From contig NZ_AP022573.1 in assembly GCF_010729105.1 (NCBI RefSeq), positions 248,001 to 312,000 of the forward strand: DNA of 64,000 nt, written 5' to 3'. This stretch comes from Mycobacterium saskatchewanense. GTDB taxonomy: Bacteria > Actinomycetota > Actinomycetes > Mycobacteriales > Mycobacteriaceae. A model generated the notes under the pieces. That model ran no database searches, was not told the origin of the DNA, and saw only the letters and a list, made by a program, of their open reading frames with translations. A program made the position numbers and the translations under genes. This document shows, one piece after another, positions 45,490 to 54,673 of the stretch; within the stretch, counting starts at the first letter, position 1, and the number at the start of each line of letters is the position of its first letter.

Positions 45490-46430
45490 GACCGGGCGAC
45501 GGGTTGCTTCGTGAGGTGCAGGAACGCCTCGTCGAGCGAGGGCTTTCGCAGCGAGATGTCGGCCAGCTCGATGCCGGCCGCGTCGAGCCGACGGAACACC
45601 TCACCCAGCGTCGTCACCCCGTCCTGGGCGAGCACGGAGATCGAGTTGGTGTCGGCGTCGAGGTCGATGCCGTCGAGCCCGGCGAGCACCTCCAAGACCT
45701 GCGGCAGATGAGCCGGGTCGGCGGGGGTCACCTCGCAGTAGCTGGCGCCCGCCTTCCGCTTGAGCTCCGCCGCCGTGCCGCTGGCGATCACCTGGCCGTG
45801 GTCGATGACGACGATCGAGTCGCTCAGCACGTCGGCCTCTTCGAGGTACTGCGTGGTGAGCAGCACTGTCACGTGCTGCTCCCGCAGCGAGTTGACCAGG
45901 GCCCACACGTCGCGGCGGCTCCGCGGGTCCAGCCCGGTCGTCGGCTCGTCGAGGAAGAGCACCTTGGGTGTCACCACCAGCGCGCTCGCAAGGTCCACGC
46001 GCCGCCACATGCCGCCGGAATACGTCGAAACCCGCCGGTCGGCGGCCGCGACCAGGTCGAACTGGCCGATCAGCTCGTCGGCGCGGGCCTTCGCCCGGTG
46101 GCGACTGAGCCCCCGCATCCGCCCGAACAGCACCAGGTTCTCCCGGCCCGTGAGCAGCGGGTCCATCGCGGTGAACTGCCCTGTTATCCCTATGCTCGCG
46201 CGTACCTGCGCCGGCTGACGGACGACGTCGTATCCGGCCACCAACGCGCGGCCCGCGGTGGGCCTGATCAGCGTGGACAGGATGTTGATCGTCGTCGTCT
46301 TGCCGGCGCCGTTGTGCCCGAGGACGGCGCACACCGTCCCGGCCGGAACCGAGAAGTTCACCCCACGCAGCGCGGGCGTTCCCCCAAATGTCTTCGTGAG
46401 GCCATCGACCTCAACCGCAAATTGGCCCAC
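45486..46430 (-). CDS. ABC transporter ATP-binding protein (DrrA-like)
   Basis: 314 aa. Walker A GHNGAGKTTT (about 38-47), Q-loop IGITGQFTAMD, signature YSGGMWRR, Walker B VLFLDEPTTGLD, and a C-terminal DrrA-type regulatory extension (from about residue 225). The switch position is Gln in TTQYLEEAD, usual for DrrA-type ATPases. First gene of the three-gene exporter, divergent from the chimeric gene at 46664. Probable substrate: the surface glycolipid of this locus. Confidence 0.93.
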   Translation of the reverse strand: MGQFAVEVDGLTKTFGGTPALRGVNFSVPAGTVCAVLGHNGAGKTTTINILSTLIRPTAGRALVAGYDVVRQPAQVRASIGITGQFTAMDPLLTGRENLVLFGRMRGLSRHRAKARADELIGQFDLVAAADRRVSTYSGGMWRRVDLASALVVTPKVLFLDEPTTGLDPRSRRDVWALVNSLREQHVTVLLTTQYLEEADVLSDSIVVIDHGQVIASGTAAELKRKAGASYCEVTPADPAHLPQVLEVLAGLDGIDLDADTNSISVLAQDGVTTLGEVFRRLDAAGIELADISLRKPSLDEAFLHLTKQPVARS

Positions 46431-46663
46431 GGACGGAGTATTTCATGGAGGCCCGGCGCCTGCTGGATTATTGAGACAATCGCCCAAGATTTCGGCCGGG
46501 CGGACAGGCAAGCGTCAGGACTCTCCCAGCGGGCGCGGCGCAACAGGCCTGGTCAACGGTACGCAGTCCGGGGCCGCCCGGATGCATTCCCCGAAATCGG
46601 GCCTGCGGCCAACCCGCCTGCTGATAATCTGGCGTCGCTTTTCAGCTGATCGAATGGACCGAG

Positions 46664-48112
46664 ATGACCGCCGTATCACGCTCTTCCAGCGCCGATCGCG
46701 CGCGAGCCGACCGCCGCGCCGGCTGGCGGCGCGCGTGGCGGCGGGCGCAGGCCACGCTCATACCCTGGTCGCCCCGGGTGCTCGGAAAGCGGCTGGAAAG
46801 CCAGGCCGCCATGCTGGGCGACCACATCAAGCAAGGCGACACGGTTCTCGACGTGGGGTGCGAGACGGGGCACCTGTGCCAGTTCTTGGCGGAGATGCAC
46901 GGCGCGACGGCGACCGGCATCGACGTGCACGACGCGCGCACCATCCCGATCGACTTCAGCGTGTTCGATGGCAAATCAATCCCGTTCGAGGACAACGCCT
47001 TTGACCACGTCGTCCTCAGCTTCGTGCTGCATCACGACATGGGCCTGCTGCTGGGCATCATCATGCCGATACTGGCCGGCGTAACAACCGTGCTGACCAG
47101 TCCGGTGGGATTCCTGCAGCGGCCGGCCCGCTGGATGCAGCTGCTGGCCCGCGAGGAGCCCACGCTGTCGGCGGGTCCCAACTTCGCCTTCGAAGTGGTG
47201 GTCCGCAAGACGTCCGACGCGGACATGGCCGGGCTCGACCTCGGGAGCGTGCACAGCATCCTCAACGGCAGCGAGCGGGTGCAGCCCAAGACGCTGCAGC
47301 GGTTCGCCGACCGGTTCGCGCCGTTCAACTTCAAACCCGAGGCGCTGCGGCCGTCGTACGGCATGGCCGAAGCGACGGTTTACATCGCGACCCGACAGGT
47401 CGGTGATCCGCCCGAGATCGGACACTTCGACGCCGACAAACTGCCTGCGGGCCAAGCGGATCGGTGCGAACCCGGAACCGGCACCCCGTTGGTGAGTTAC
47501 GGCGCGCCGAAGCTGCAACTGGTCCGCATCGTCGATCCCGACACGTGCCGGGAGTGCCCGGACGGGACGGTCGGCGAGATCTGGGTGAACGGCGACAATA
47601 TCGCCCTGGGCTATTGGCAGAAGACGGACGAATCCGCAACAGCGTTCGGCGCAACGATCGTCGAGCCGTCGGAGGGCACGCCGGAGGGTCCGTGGCTGCG
47701 GACGGGGGACTCGGGCTTCTACTCCGACGGCGAGCTCTTCATCATCGGGCGCATCAAGGACCTCCTGATCGTGTACGGGCGCAACCACTCTCCCGACGAC
47801 ATCGAGGCGACCATCCAGGAGGTCACCGCGGGCCGCTGCGCGGCGATTGCGGTCCCCGACAAGGGCATCGAGAAGCTCGTCGCGATCATCGAGCTCAAGA
47901 AGCGGGGCGACTCCGAAGAGGAGGCGGCCGACCGGCTGCGGGTCGTCAAACGCGAAGTCACGTCGGCCATTTCGAAGTCACACGGGCTCAGCGTCTCGGA
48001 TCTGGTGCTGGTGTCGCCGGGCTCGATCCCCATCACCACCAGCGGCAAGATCAGGCGGTCGCAGTGCGTCGACCTCTATCGGCAGGACGAGTTCACCCGC
48101 TTGGACGCCTAA
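46664..48112 (+). CDS. Chimera: methyltransferase N-terminus joined to FAAL C-terminal part
   Basis: 482 aa in one frame. Residues 1-122 are the start of a class I methyltransferase ([20 protein letters not shown] motif [26 protein letters not shown]). At codons 123-125 (47030-47038, H-H-D) the sequence becomes a fatty acyl-AMP ligase, matching the Y-H-D-M-G segment and continuing [66 protein letters not shown] and the A10 Lys in [12 protein letters not shown]. The FAAL lacks about 230 N-terminal residues including the ATP phosphate-binding loop, and the methyltransferase lacks its second half. Neither activity is likely. An intact fadD25-type FAAL normally loads acyl chains onto Pks5. Confidence 0.88.
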   Translation: MTAVSRSSSADRARADRRAGWRRAWRRAQATLIPWSPRVLGKRLESQAAMLGDHIKQGDTVLDVGCETGHLCQFLAEMHGATATGIDVHDARTIPIDFSVFDGKSIPFEDNAFDHVVLSFVLHHDMGLLLGIIMPILAGVTTVLTSPVGFLQRPARWMQLLAREEPTLSAGPNFAFEVVVRKTSDADMAGLDLGSVHSILNGSERVQPKTLQRFADRFAPFNFKPEALRPSYGMAEATVYIATRQVGDPPEIGHFDADKLPAGQADRCEPGTGTPLVSYGAPKLQLVRIVDPDTCRECPDGTVGEIWVNGDNIALGYWQKTDESATAFGATIVEPSEGTPEGPWLRTGDSGFYSDGELFIIGRIKDLLIVYGRNHSPDDIEATIQEVTAGRCAAIAVPDKGIEKLVAIIELKKRGDSEEEAADRLRVVKREVTSAISKSHGLSVSDLVLVSPGSIPITTSGKIRRSQCVDLYRQDEFTRLDA

Positions 48113-48215
48113 GGGGTTAGCCCTGGGCCGCCAGCCGCCGCGATTGCGGTAGGTCGCGTTTGCTCGGGTGATCGCGACCGCTGGGGCTATCTCGGCGTCA
48201 AGCGACAAGCAAGCT

Positions 48216-51200
48216 CTAGTCGACAGAGCGTTCGTCGCCGCCGAACACCGGCAGCGGCTGGCTCGCGTCCTCCTCTGGCGACGAGTTGTCGTTGGCATGC
48301 CCGTTGGTCTTGCCGTTCTTGTGGCCATTCCCGTTGGCTACCAACAGGATTGGGCGACTCGCCAGCACGTTGTGGCCGAACAGCGGCAGGGAGTGGCCCA
48401 GGAACCGGTCGGGCTTATGCCTGGTGTTGCCGTTGGGGCGGGTCGGCGCCTGGGCCTCCTTGAGGTCCGTCAGGTGTGATACGCCGCTGAGGTCGAACAG
48501 GGGGAGCGGGTGGTCGCGGTTGAGGTCGACGGAGCCCTTCGTCGGCTTCTTCGAGTCGGCCGCCGGCCCCGCGGCCGGCAGGACCTGGGTCTTGGGACTC
48601 GGGATGACCTTCAGCCGGACCAATTGCCCTGAGATCTGCTCCAGCTGACGCTGCTTCGCCTGGTAGGCGGCGTACACCTGGGACGGGCTCTTGCCGAGGT
48701 TCGACGGCCACCAGTTCTTCTGGCCGATCATGGCCGCCAGGGCCGGCACCGTGATCGTGCGAACCAGGAAGGTGTCGACGACGATCCCGATGCCGATGAT
48801 GAAGCCGGCCTCGGCCATGGTGCTGATGCTGGCGAACAGCAGGCCGAACATCGACGCCGCGAAAATCAAACCGGCCGAGGTAATTACGCCGCCCGTCGTG
48901 CCCACCGTGCGGATGACGCCGACGCGCACGCCGTGCGGTGACTCGTCACGTATTCGTGAGATGAGCAGCATGTTGTAATCGGCGCCGACGGCGACGAGCA
49001 GGATGAACGACAGCCCTGGCAGGCTCCAGTGCAGTTCCTTGCCCATGAGGAACTGGAACACGAGGACCCCGATGCCCACCGCCGACAGGTACGAAAGCAG
49101 CACCGACGCGATCAGGTACAGCGGCGCGATGATGGCCCGCAACAGGATCACCAGGATCAGGAACACGATGACGATCGTCGCGACGATGATGAAGCCGATG
49201 TCGCTGTTGTAATAGTCACGTGTGTCCCGAAGTCCCGTCGGAACCCCCGCGACCGCGATCTTGGCGTCCGTCAGCTCCGTGTTCGCCGTCGCCGACCGCG
49301 CCGCCCGCTCGATCGCGCTGACCTGGTCCATGGCGTCGGTCGTGAAGGGGCTGAGCCCGCTCTGGATGAAGTAGCGCGCCGCGTGCCCGTCGGGCGAGAT
49401 GAAGATCTGGGCACCCTTTTTGTACTCGTCGCGGGTGGTGATCTCCGGTGGGAGGTTGAAGCCCGACATGTTCGCTTGGCTCGCGTCGTGCTTCATGTTC
49501 AGCAGGAACGACGACGCCTCGTTGAGCCCGGCGCCCAGCCTCCTGGTCTGGTCCACCAGCTCCTTCACGCCGCCGGCGATCGCCCGGCTGCCGTCGGCCA
49601 GCATGTTGGAACCCTGCTGCGCCGCGGCCATGGTGGCCTGCAGGTTCTTGATCGTCTTCATCGCGTCGGAGGCCTGGGTCAGCGTCTGCTGGACCTTGTC
49701 GAGGGTCTGGGCGATGGTCGCCGCCTGCCCGGCCGCCTGCAGGTTGCGGGACATGATCTTCAGGGAGTTGAGGGTCCCGTCGTTGTTGGCCCCGACGATG
49801 GCGGCCAGACTGGCACGCGAACTGACGCAGCTCGGGTCGGCGTTGCAGTCCGGGCTGTTGTTCAGGGCCGTCAGCATCGGGCCGCCCCACTGGGCGATGT
49901 TCTGCGCGTTCGCCGTGGACGAGCCGAGGTTTTGGCCGAGCGACTTCATCTGCCCCGTGAAGGAGGCGCCCTGGTCGAGCGCGGCGATGGTCCGGTCGCC
50001 GCCGAGCAGTTGCTCCATCGCGGTCAGCGCCGAGACCACCCCGCTGAGGTTGCTCACCGACTGGGTGACCTGGTCCCGCAGCTGGGCGAGGGCGTCGGCC
50101 AGCTGGTTGGAGCCGTTGACCAGCTTGTCCAGGTCGTCGCCGTGGTTGGCGATCTGGCTGGACGCCTCGTCGAGCTTGCCGCCGACCTCGCCGGCCTGCC
50201 AGGACACCTTCATCTGCTCCAGCGGGTCCCCGTTGGGTCTGGTCAGGCCGCGCACCATGGTGATGTTCGGCAGCTGACTCACGCGAGCCGCGACCTGCTC
50301 CAGGTCGGCGAGGGCCTGGGGCGTGCGCAGGTCGCGGGACGACTGGATGAACAGGACCATGGGCGTCAGTCCGTTCAGTGGGAAATGGCGGGTCATCGCG
50401 TCGTATCCCTTGGAGCTGTCGACGTCGTCCGGCAGCGACTTGAGGTCGTCGTAGTTGAACCGCACCACGCTCACGCAGGCGGCCAGGGCGATGAGCACGA
50501 TCAGGCTCGCGATCAGGTGGATCTTGGGCCGGCGCACGATGCGGATGCCGGAGAGCCGCCACATCCGCGTCGTCAGGTCGCGCCGCGGATTGATCCAGCC
50601 ACGCCGGCCGGTGAGCACCAGGACGGCGGGCAGGAAGGTCACCGCCGCCAGCAGCGAGATCACGATCGAGATCGAGATCGCGGGGCCGACCGCCGAGAAC
50701 ACCTCCAGCTTGGTGAAGATCATCGCCAGGAAGGTGACCGCCACGGTGGCGGCCGACGCCGCGATCACCTTGCCGATCGACATCAGCGCCTTCTTGACCG
50801 CCACGTCGGACTCGTCGCCCTGCCGCAGGTAGTCGTGGTAGCGGCTGATCAGGAAGACGGCATAGTCCGTCCCCGCGCCCATCATCACCGCGGTCATGAA
50901 CACGATGACCTGCAGGTTGGTCGCCAGCCCCAGTTCGGCCGCCCCGGACAGCACGCCCTGGGCGGTGCCCACGGAGATACCGATCGTCGCCAGCGGCACG
51001 AACATCGTCACCACGTTGCGGTAGATGATGATCAGGATGATCAACACGCTGACCACGGTGGCGATCTCGATGAAGTGGATGTCCTCCTGGCCGATGTCGG
51101 TCAGGTCGACGACGGTCGCCAGCGGTCCGCTGAGGTTGGCGGTCAGCGTTGTCCCCGCGACCGTCTGTTTGACGATGGCGGCGATCCGTTTGTACGCCGC

Positions 51201-51767
51201 GATCGTTCCCGGATCGGACTGGTCGCCGGGAACGTTGAGAGGCAGGATGAGGGCCTTGCCGTCCTTGGCGACCAGCAGATTTTTCATCTCCGGGTCGTTC
51301 ATGGCGTTCTGGACCGACAACTTGTCCTGCTTGTCGTCGTTCAGCTTGTCGATCAGCTTTTGGTAGACGGTGTAGTCGCTCGGCGTCAGGCCCTTCTCAT
51401 TGGTCAGCAGGACCATGAGGAGGGAGGTCGCCGACGCCGCCGCCGGCGCCTCCGCCTTCTCGTCCTTCTTGCCGTCCGGGTTCACGCTCCACGCCTTGGC
51501 CATCTCCTTGCCGATGACGGCGGTCGGCGCGTCTTCCGGGAAGGGGCTTGGCGGGTGCTTGCCGGCCTGGACCTGTAGCGGCGGAAACAGCAGGAACAGG
51601 GCGGCGGCTAGGGCGATCCAAGCCGCGATGACGACAAGCGGCCAGCGCACGACGAAATCGCCGATGCGGTCGTAAATCCCCCCGGGTTTCGCCGCCTCGC
51701 CCGAACCAGCACGGCTTGACACCCGTCCAACCCTACAAAACGGTTCCGGCTCTCGCCGCGTAATCAC
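48216..51767 (-). CDS. mmpL12: MmpL-family lipid transporter (MmpL12-like)
   Basis: 1183 aa from GTG 51767 (later starts possible before YDRIGDFVVRWPLVV). RND topology: TM1 about 38-58, a large periplasmic loop, TM2-6 including GAGTDYAVFLISRYHDYLRQ (the Asp-Tyr proton-relay motif), a second loop (about 440-800), TM7-12 with VAVGADYNMLLISRIRDESP. A cytoplasmic C-terminal extension of about 200 residues ends in an Asn/Gly/Lys-rich segment and contains three LPLF-like motifs (HPLPLFDLSG, HSLPLFGHNV, QPLPVFGGDE). Position corresponds to Rv1522c. Exports the acyl-glycolipid of this locus. Confidence 0.93.
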   Translation of the reverse strand: MITRREPEPFCRVGRVSSRAGSGEAAKPGGIYDRIGDFVVRWPLVVIAAWIALAAALFLLFPPLQVQAGKHPPSPFPEDAPTAVIGKEMAKAWSVNPDGKKDEKAEAPAAASATSLLMVLLTNEKGLTPSDYTVYQKLIDKLNDDKQDKLSVQNAMNDPEMKNLLVAKDGKALILPLNVPGDQSDPGTIAAYKRIAAIVKQTVAGTTLTANLSGPLATVVDLTDIGQEDIHFIEIATVVSVLIILIIIYRNVVTMFVPLATIGISVGTAQGVLSGAAELGLATNLQVIVFMTAVMMGAGTDYAVFLISRYHDYLRQGDESDVAVKKALMSIGKVIAASAATVAVTFLAMIFTKLEVFSAVGPAISISIVISLLAAVTFLPAVLVLTGRRGWINPRRDLTTRMWRLSGIRIVRRPKIHLIASLIVLIALAACVSVVRFNYDDLKSLPDDVDSSKGYDAMTRHFPLNGLTPMVLFIQSSRDLRTPQALADLEQVAARVSQLPNITMVRGLTRPNGDPLEQMKVSWQAGEVGGKLDEASSQIANHGDDLDKLVNGSNQLADALAQLRDQVTQSVSNLSGVVSALTAMEQLLGGDRTIAALDQGASFTGQMKSLGQNLGSSTANAQNIAQWGGPMLTALNNSPDCNADPSCVSSRASLAAIVGANNDGTLNSLKIMSRNLQAAGQAATIAQTLDKVQQTLTQASDAMKTIKNLQATMAAAQQGSNMLADGSRAIAGGVKELVDQTRRLGAGLNEASSFLLNMKHDASQANMSGFNLPPEITTRDEYKKGAQIFISPDGHAARYFIQSGLSPFTTDAMDQVSAIERAARSATANTELTDAKIAVAGVPTGLRDTRDYYNSDIGFIIVATIVIVFLILVILLRAIIAPLYLIASVLLSYLSAVGIGVLVFQFLMGKELHWSLPGLSFILLVAVGADYNMLLISRIRDESPHGVRVGVIRTVGTTGGVITSAGLIFAASMFGLLFASISTMAEAGFIIGIGIVVDTFLVRTITVPALAAMIGQKNWWPSNLGKSPSQVYAAYQAKQRQLEQISGQLVRLKVIPSPKTQVLPAAGPAADSKKPTKGSVDLNRDHPLPLFDLSGVSHLTDLKEAQAPTRPNGNTRHKPDRFLGHSLPLFGHNVLASRPILLVANGNGHKNGKTNGHANDNSSPEEDASQPLPVFGGDERSVD

Positions 51768-51842
51768 GATTCGAATTCAATCGTGACCGTAGCGTGACGT
51801 GGTTGCCGCGCGCTGGGGCGGCCGCCGGATGAACGCGCCTGC

Positions 51843-53126
51843 TCAGGGGGCCTTTCCGGCGCCGTCCGCGGAGGCGGCGAGGGACCGCCGAAAGACTTCA
51901 TTCTCCAGCAGGTCGGCGGCGGTACCCACGCTGACACTGGTGGGTGTCATGCGCGCGGCCATCTCGCGCGCGCGGGTCACATATTCGGGCGCCAGGATCC
52001 TGCGCAGGTCCTTGAGCAGCGATTTCTTGGTGACGCCCGCGAAGCGCCGCGACTTGCCGACCTTGAGCGTCGAGACCTGGGCCGCCCAGGCCGGTTGTTC
52101 GGCGCTGATCCAGAGGACCAGGGTTGGGACCCCGGCCTTCATGCCGGCGGCCGTGGTGCCCGCACCTCCGTGGTGCACCACCGCCCGGCAGGCGGGGAAG
52201 ACGGCCGCGTGGTTCGCCTCGCGGACGACCATGACGTTGTCGCGGCGGGGCGCATCGTCGAAATCGCTGATGCCGCCGCAAATGAGGGCGCGCTCGCCAA
52301 GCTCTGCGCACACGTCGCTGATCATGGCGACCGTCTCGGCCGGGGACTGCACCCGCATGCTGCCGAAGCCGAAGTAGATGGGCGGGGTGCCCGCGGCGAT
52401 CCACGCCGCCACCTCCGCGTCGGTGGCCGTCGGCAACTCCAGTGTGAGCGTGCCGATGAACGGTCGCCTGTCGTCGTTCCACTCGTCCTTCAGACCCGGG
52501 AAGTACACCGCGTCGTACGCCTGCAGCTCCAGCGCCCGGGCCTCGATGATCCGCCGGGCGGACGACACCCTGGTCCTCGGCAGACCCAGCGCGCGGCGTT
52601 GCTCGTCCTCGGCGGCCTTGGTCATCCACCAATAGAACCCGTACAGGAACCTCATCGCCGACCGGGTCAGCGGCGGGGGCACGTACGGCACCAGATGGCC
52701 GTTCACCCGGTGCGGGAAGTGGTGCATGGCGACCATGGGGAGGCCGTAGTACTCGGCGATGTTGGCGACGACGCCCTGGTACGTCTGGCCCGACACGATG
52801 ATGTCGGCGTCCTTCGCCAGCGACACCAGGGTGGTGCTCATGTCCGACCAGCCCCGGGTGAGGTACTCGGCGCCCGGGCGCAGGATCCCGAGCGGGTTCT
52901 GGACCCGCCAGAAGCTCCGGAAGATCTCCTCGTCCAGCTGGGCGTGCGAGTCGGGACCATACGGGACCGCGGTGAGCCCGACCGATTCGACGAAACGAAT
53001 CAGGTTGGGCGGCACCGCCATCCGTACCTCGTGCCCCCGGCGCTGCAGTTCCACGCCGATCGCCGCGCAGGGCTCGATGTCGCCGCGGGTGCCGTGAACC
53101 GCCAAGACGGCCTTCATTGCCGGCAT
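51843..53126 (-). CDS. UGT-type (GT1) glycosyltransferase
   Basis: 427 aa. GT-B fold: AVLAVHGTRGDIEPCAAIGV at the N-terminus (G-T-R-G-D), FGFGSMRVQSPAETV, and the donor-binding motif VVHHGGAGTTAAGMKAGVPT with PTLVLWISAEQPAWAAQV. Same family as GtfA/RtfA of glycopeptidolipid clusters and Rv1524/Rv1526c. It would glycosylate a lipid or peptidolipid acceptor with rhamnose or another deoxyhexose. It lies 46 bp downstream of the Pap gene, same strand, so pks-pap-GT may be one unit. Confidence 0.92.
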   Translation of the reverse strand: MPAMKAVLAVHGTRGDIEPCAAIGVELQRRGHEVRMAVPPNLIRFVESVGLTAVPYGPDSHAQLDEEIFRSFWRVQNPLGILRPGAEYLTRGWSDMSTTLVSLAKDADIIVSGQTYQGVVANIAEYYGLPMVAMHHFPHRVNGHLVPYVPPPLTRSAMRFLYGFYWWMTKAAEDEQRRALGLPRTRVSSARRIIEARALELQAYDAVYFPGLKDEWNDDRRPFIGTLTLELPTATDAEVAAWIAAGTPPIYFGFGSMRVQSPAETVAMISDVCAELGERALICGGISDFDDAPRRDNVMVVREANHAAVFPACRAVVHHGGAGTTAAGMKAGVPTLVLWISAEQPAWAAQVSTLKVGKSRRFAGVTKKSLLKDLRRILAPEYVTRAREMAARMTPTSVSVGTAADLLENEVFRRSLAASADGAGKAP

Positions 53127-53172
53127 AGGGCTCGTTGCTTTCCGTGCGCGATCAGGGGCGATCCGACGAACG

Positions 53173-54615
53173 TCACCTGGCGACGCGGACCGGAACCCCC
53201 GCCAAGCTGCCCGCGACCACCCGGTTGAACACTGCCTTCAGCTGCGCCGTGAACCGCATCACGGACTCCCGGGCGATCGGGTTGTTCGGGTAGGACACCA
53301 TGATGGAGACCTCGTCGAACAGGCGGAACACCGTCGAGTACATGTAGGCCGGGCTGCGGCCGTCGGTGAAGGCCGTGGCGCTCACACCGTCCAGCGCGGT
53401 CGCGACGATCGCCGACAGCGGCGGAAGCCCCGCGTCCATGTAGCTCATCATGGTGAACTGCGGACCATACTTCTTCAGCCAGGGCGCCAGCTCCAGCACG
53501 CGGTCGAACGGCACGTTGGCGCAGTGCATGTTCGCGTCGAAGGAGGCCTGCGCGGCGCGCGCGGTCTCCTCGAAGGAGTTGGGGTCGACGGGAACCGTGA
53601 ACGGCACCACGCCGGTGAACCAACCCACCGTCATGAAGTCCGCGGGACTCTTGCGCTTGTCGGTCGGGGTGAGGCCGTAATACGTTTCCGCACCGGACAA
53701 TTCGTAGTTGGCCAGCGCCGAGCAGGCGAACAGCCCACCGCTGAACCGGGCACCGGCCCGCTGGCACAATGCCTCGAACTGAGCGGTCTGGTCCGGCCCG
53801 AGCAGCTGCTCGACGTGGACGTCACCGCCGCACGGTATCGACTGATCCCCAAGCGGCAGAGGGAAATCGGGCAGCGTGCCGCCGTTGGCCTCGGCGAACT
53901 CGACCCACGTGCGCACCTCCGGCGATTCCAGGGTCATGGACGCCACCGTTCGCTGCTCCCGCAGGCAGAACTCGTCGTAGCTCGCCGCCGGCGGCAGCGA
54001 GACGGGGGCCTTGCCCTCGAGGATCGAGGTGTAGTTCATCAGGATCTCAACGTAGAGCCCCGCGATCAGCATCGGGTCGCAGTGCAGATGGTCGACCACC
54101 GCGTACAGCGCGAAGCAGTCGGCGTACTGAATGATGCCGAACCGGAAGCAATCCCACTGCAGCGGATCGGGGGTCGCAAGGACATGGTCCTGCCACTCCT
54201 GCTGCGTCATCGCGCCGTACTGCTTTGCGACGAACTGGATGTCGCGCGGGTTTGTCATCGTGTGACGGACGATGTTGTCACCGTCGAACTCGAACCAGCT
54301 GTGGTACGTCGCGTGGCGCCGCAGGTGCGCGTTGATGACGTACGTCATCGCGCGAATGTCGCACTTGCCCGGCACGTTCCAGGAACCCATGACGGCCCGC
54401 GAGTAGTCGAGTCCTTTGTCGCGGAACTCGACGAACCCCCGGAGGTGGCCGGCCTGCATCGAGCTCGGCGGAACCGAACTCACCGGCGCCTGCTCGGCTT
54501 TCGCGACACAACCGGGCGTCGGCTGCCACGTCACGATCGAGCCCGCCCCCGGATCCCAGTCGTAAGCGTTACCAACCCGCAGGCTGTCGTGCTCGGAACC
54601 TCCGCCTATGAACAC
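53173..54615 (-). CDS. Polyketide-associated acyltransferase (Pap family)
   Basis: 480 aa. The condensation-type acyltransferase fold has its active-site region in YAVVDHLHCDPMLIAGLYVE: the catalytic H-x-x-x-D is present, but the usual trailing Gly of HHxxxDG is Pro. Later GWFTGVVPFTVPVDPNSFEE and the terminal part are typical of PapA1/A2/A4-type proteins. It transfers the PKS-made acyl chain to a sugar hydroxyl. Position equals papA4 (Rv1528c), which I recall as much shorter in M. tuberculosis; this one is full length. It starts 58 bp after the PKS stop. Confidence 0.88.
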   Translation of the reverse strand: MFIGGGSEHDSLRVGNAYDWDPGAGSIVTWQPTPGCVAKAEQAPVSSVPPSSMQAGHLRGFVEFRDKGLDYSRAVMGSWNVPGKCDIRAMTYVINAHLRRHATYHSWFEFDGDNIVRHTMTNPRDIQFVAKQYGAMTQQEWQDHVLATPDPLQWDCFRFGIIQYADCFALYAVVDHLHCDPMLIAGLYVEILMNYTSILEGKAPVSLPPAASYDEFCLREQRTVASMTLESPEVRTWVEFAEANGGTLPDFPLPLGDQSIPCGGDVHVEQLLGPDQTAQFEALCQRAGARFSGGLFACSALANYELSGAETYYGLTPTDKRKSPADFMTVGWFTGVVPFTVPVDPNSFEETARAAQASFDANMHCANVPFDRVLELAPWLKKYGPQFTMMSYMDAGLPPLSAIVATALDGVSATAFTDGRSPAYMYSTVFRLFDEVSIMVSYPNNPIARESVMRFTAQLKAVFNRVVAGSLAGVPVRVAR

Positions 54616-54673
54616 GTTTCCTCCCTATTTTCCAGCCGCTGCAGTGCAGGCCACGTTGCCGTCACGAAGTTCG

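Noticed and set aside
49029..51578. 849-codon plus-strand frame opposite mmpL
   Set aside because: Low-complexity His/Asp/Arg-rich translation, shadow of the MmpL gene.
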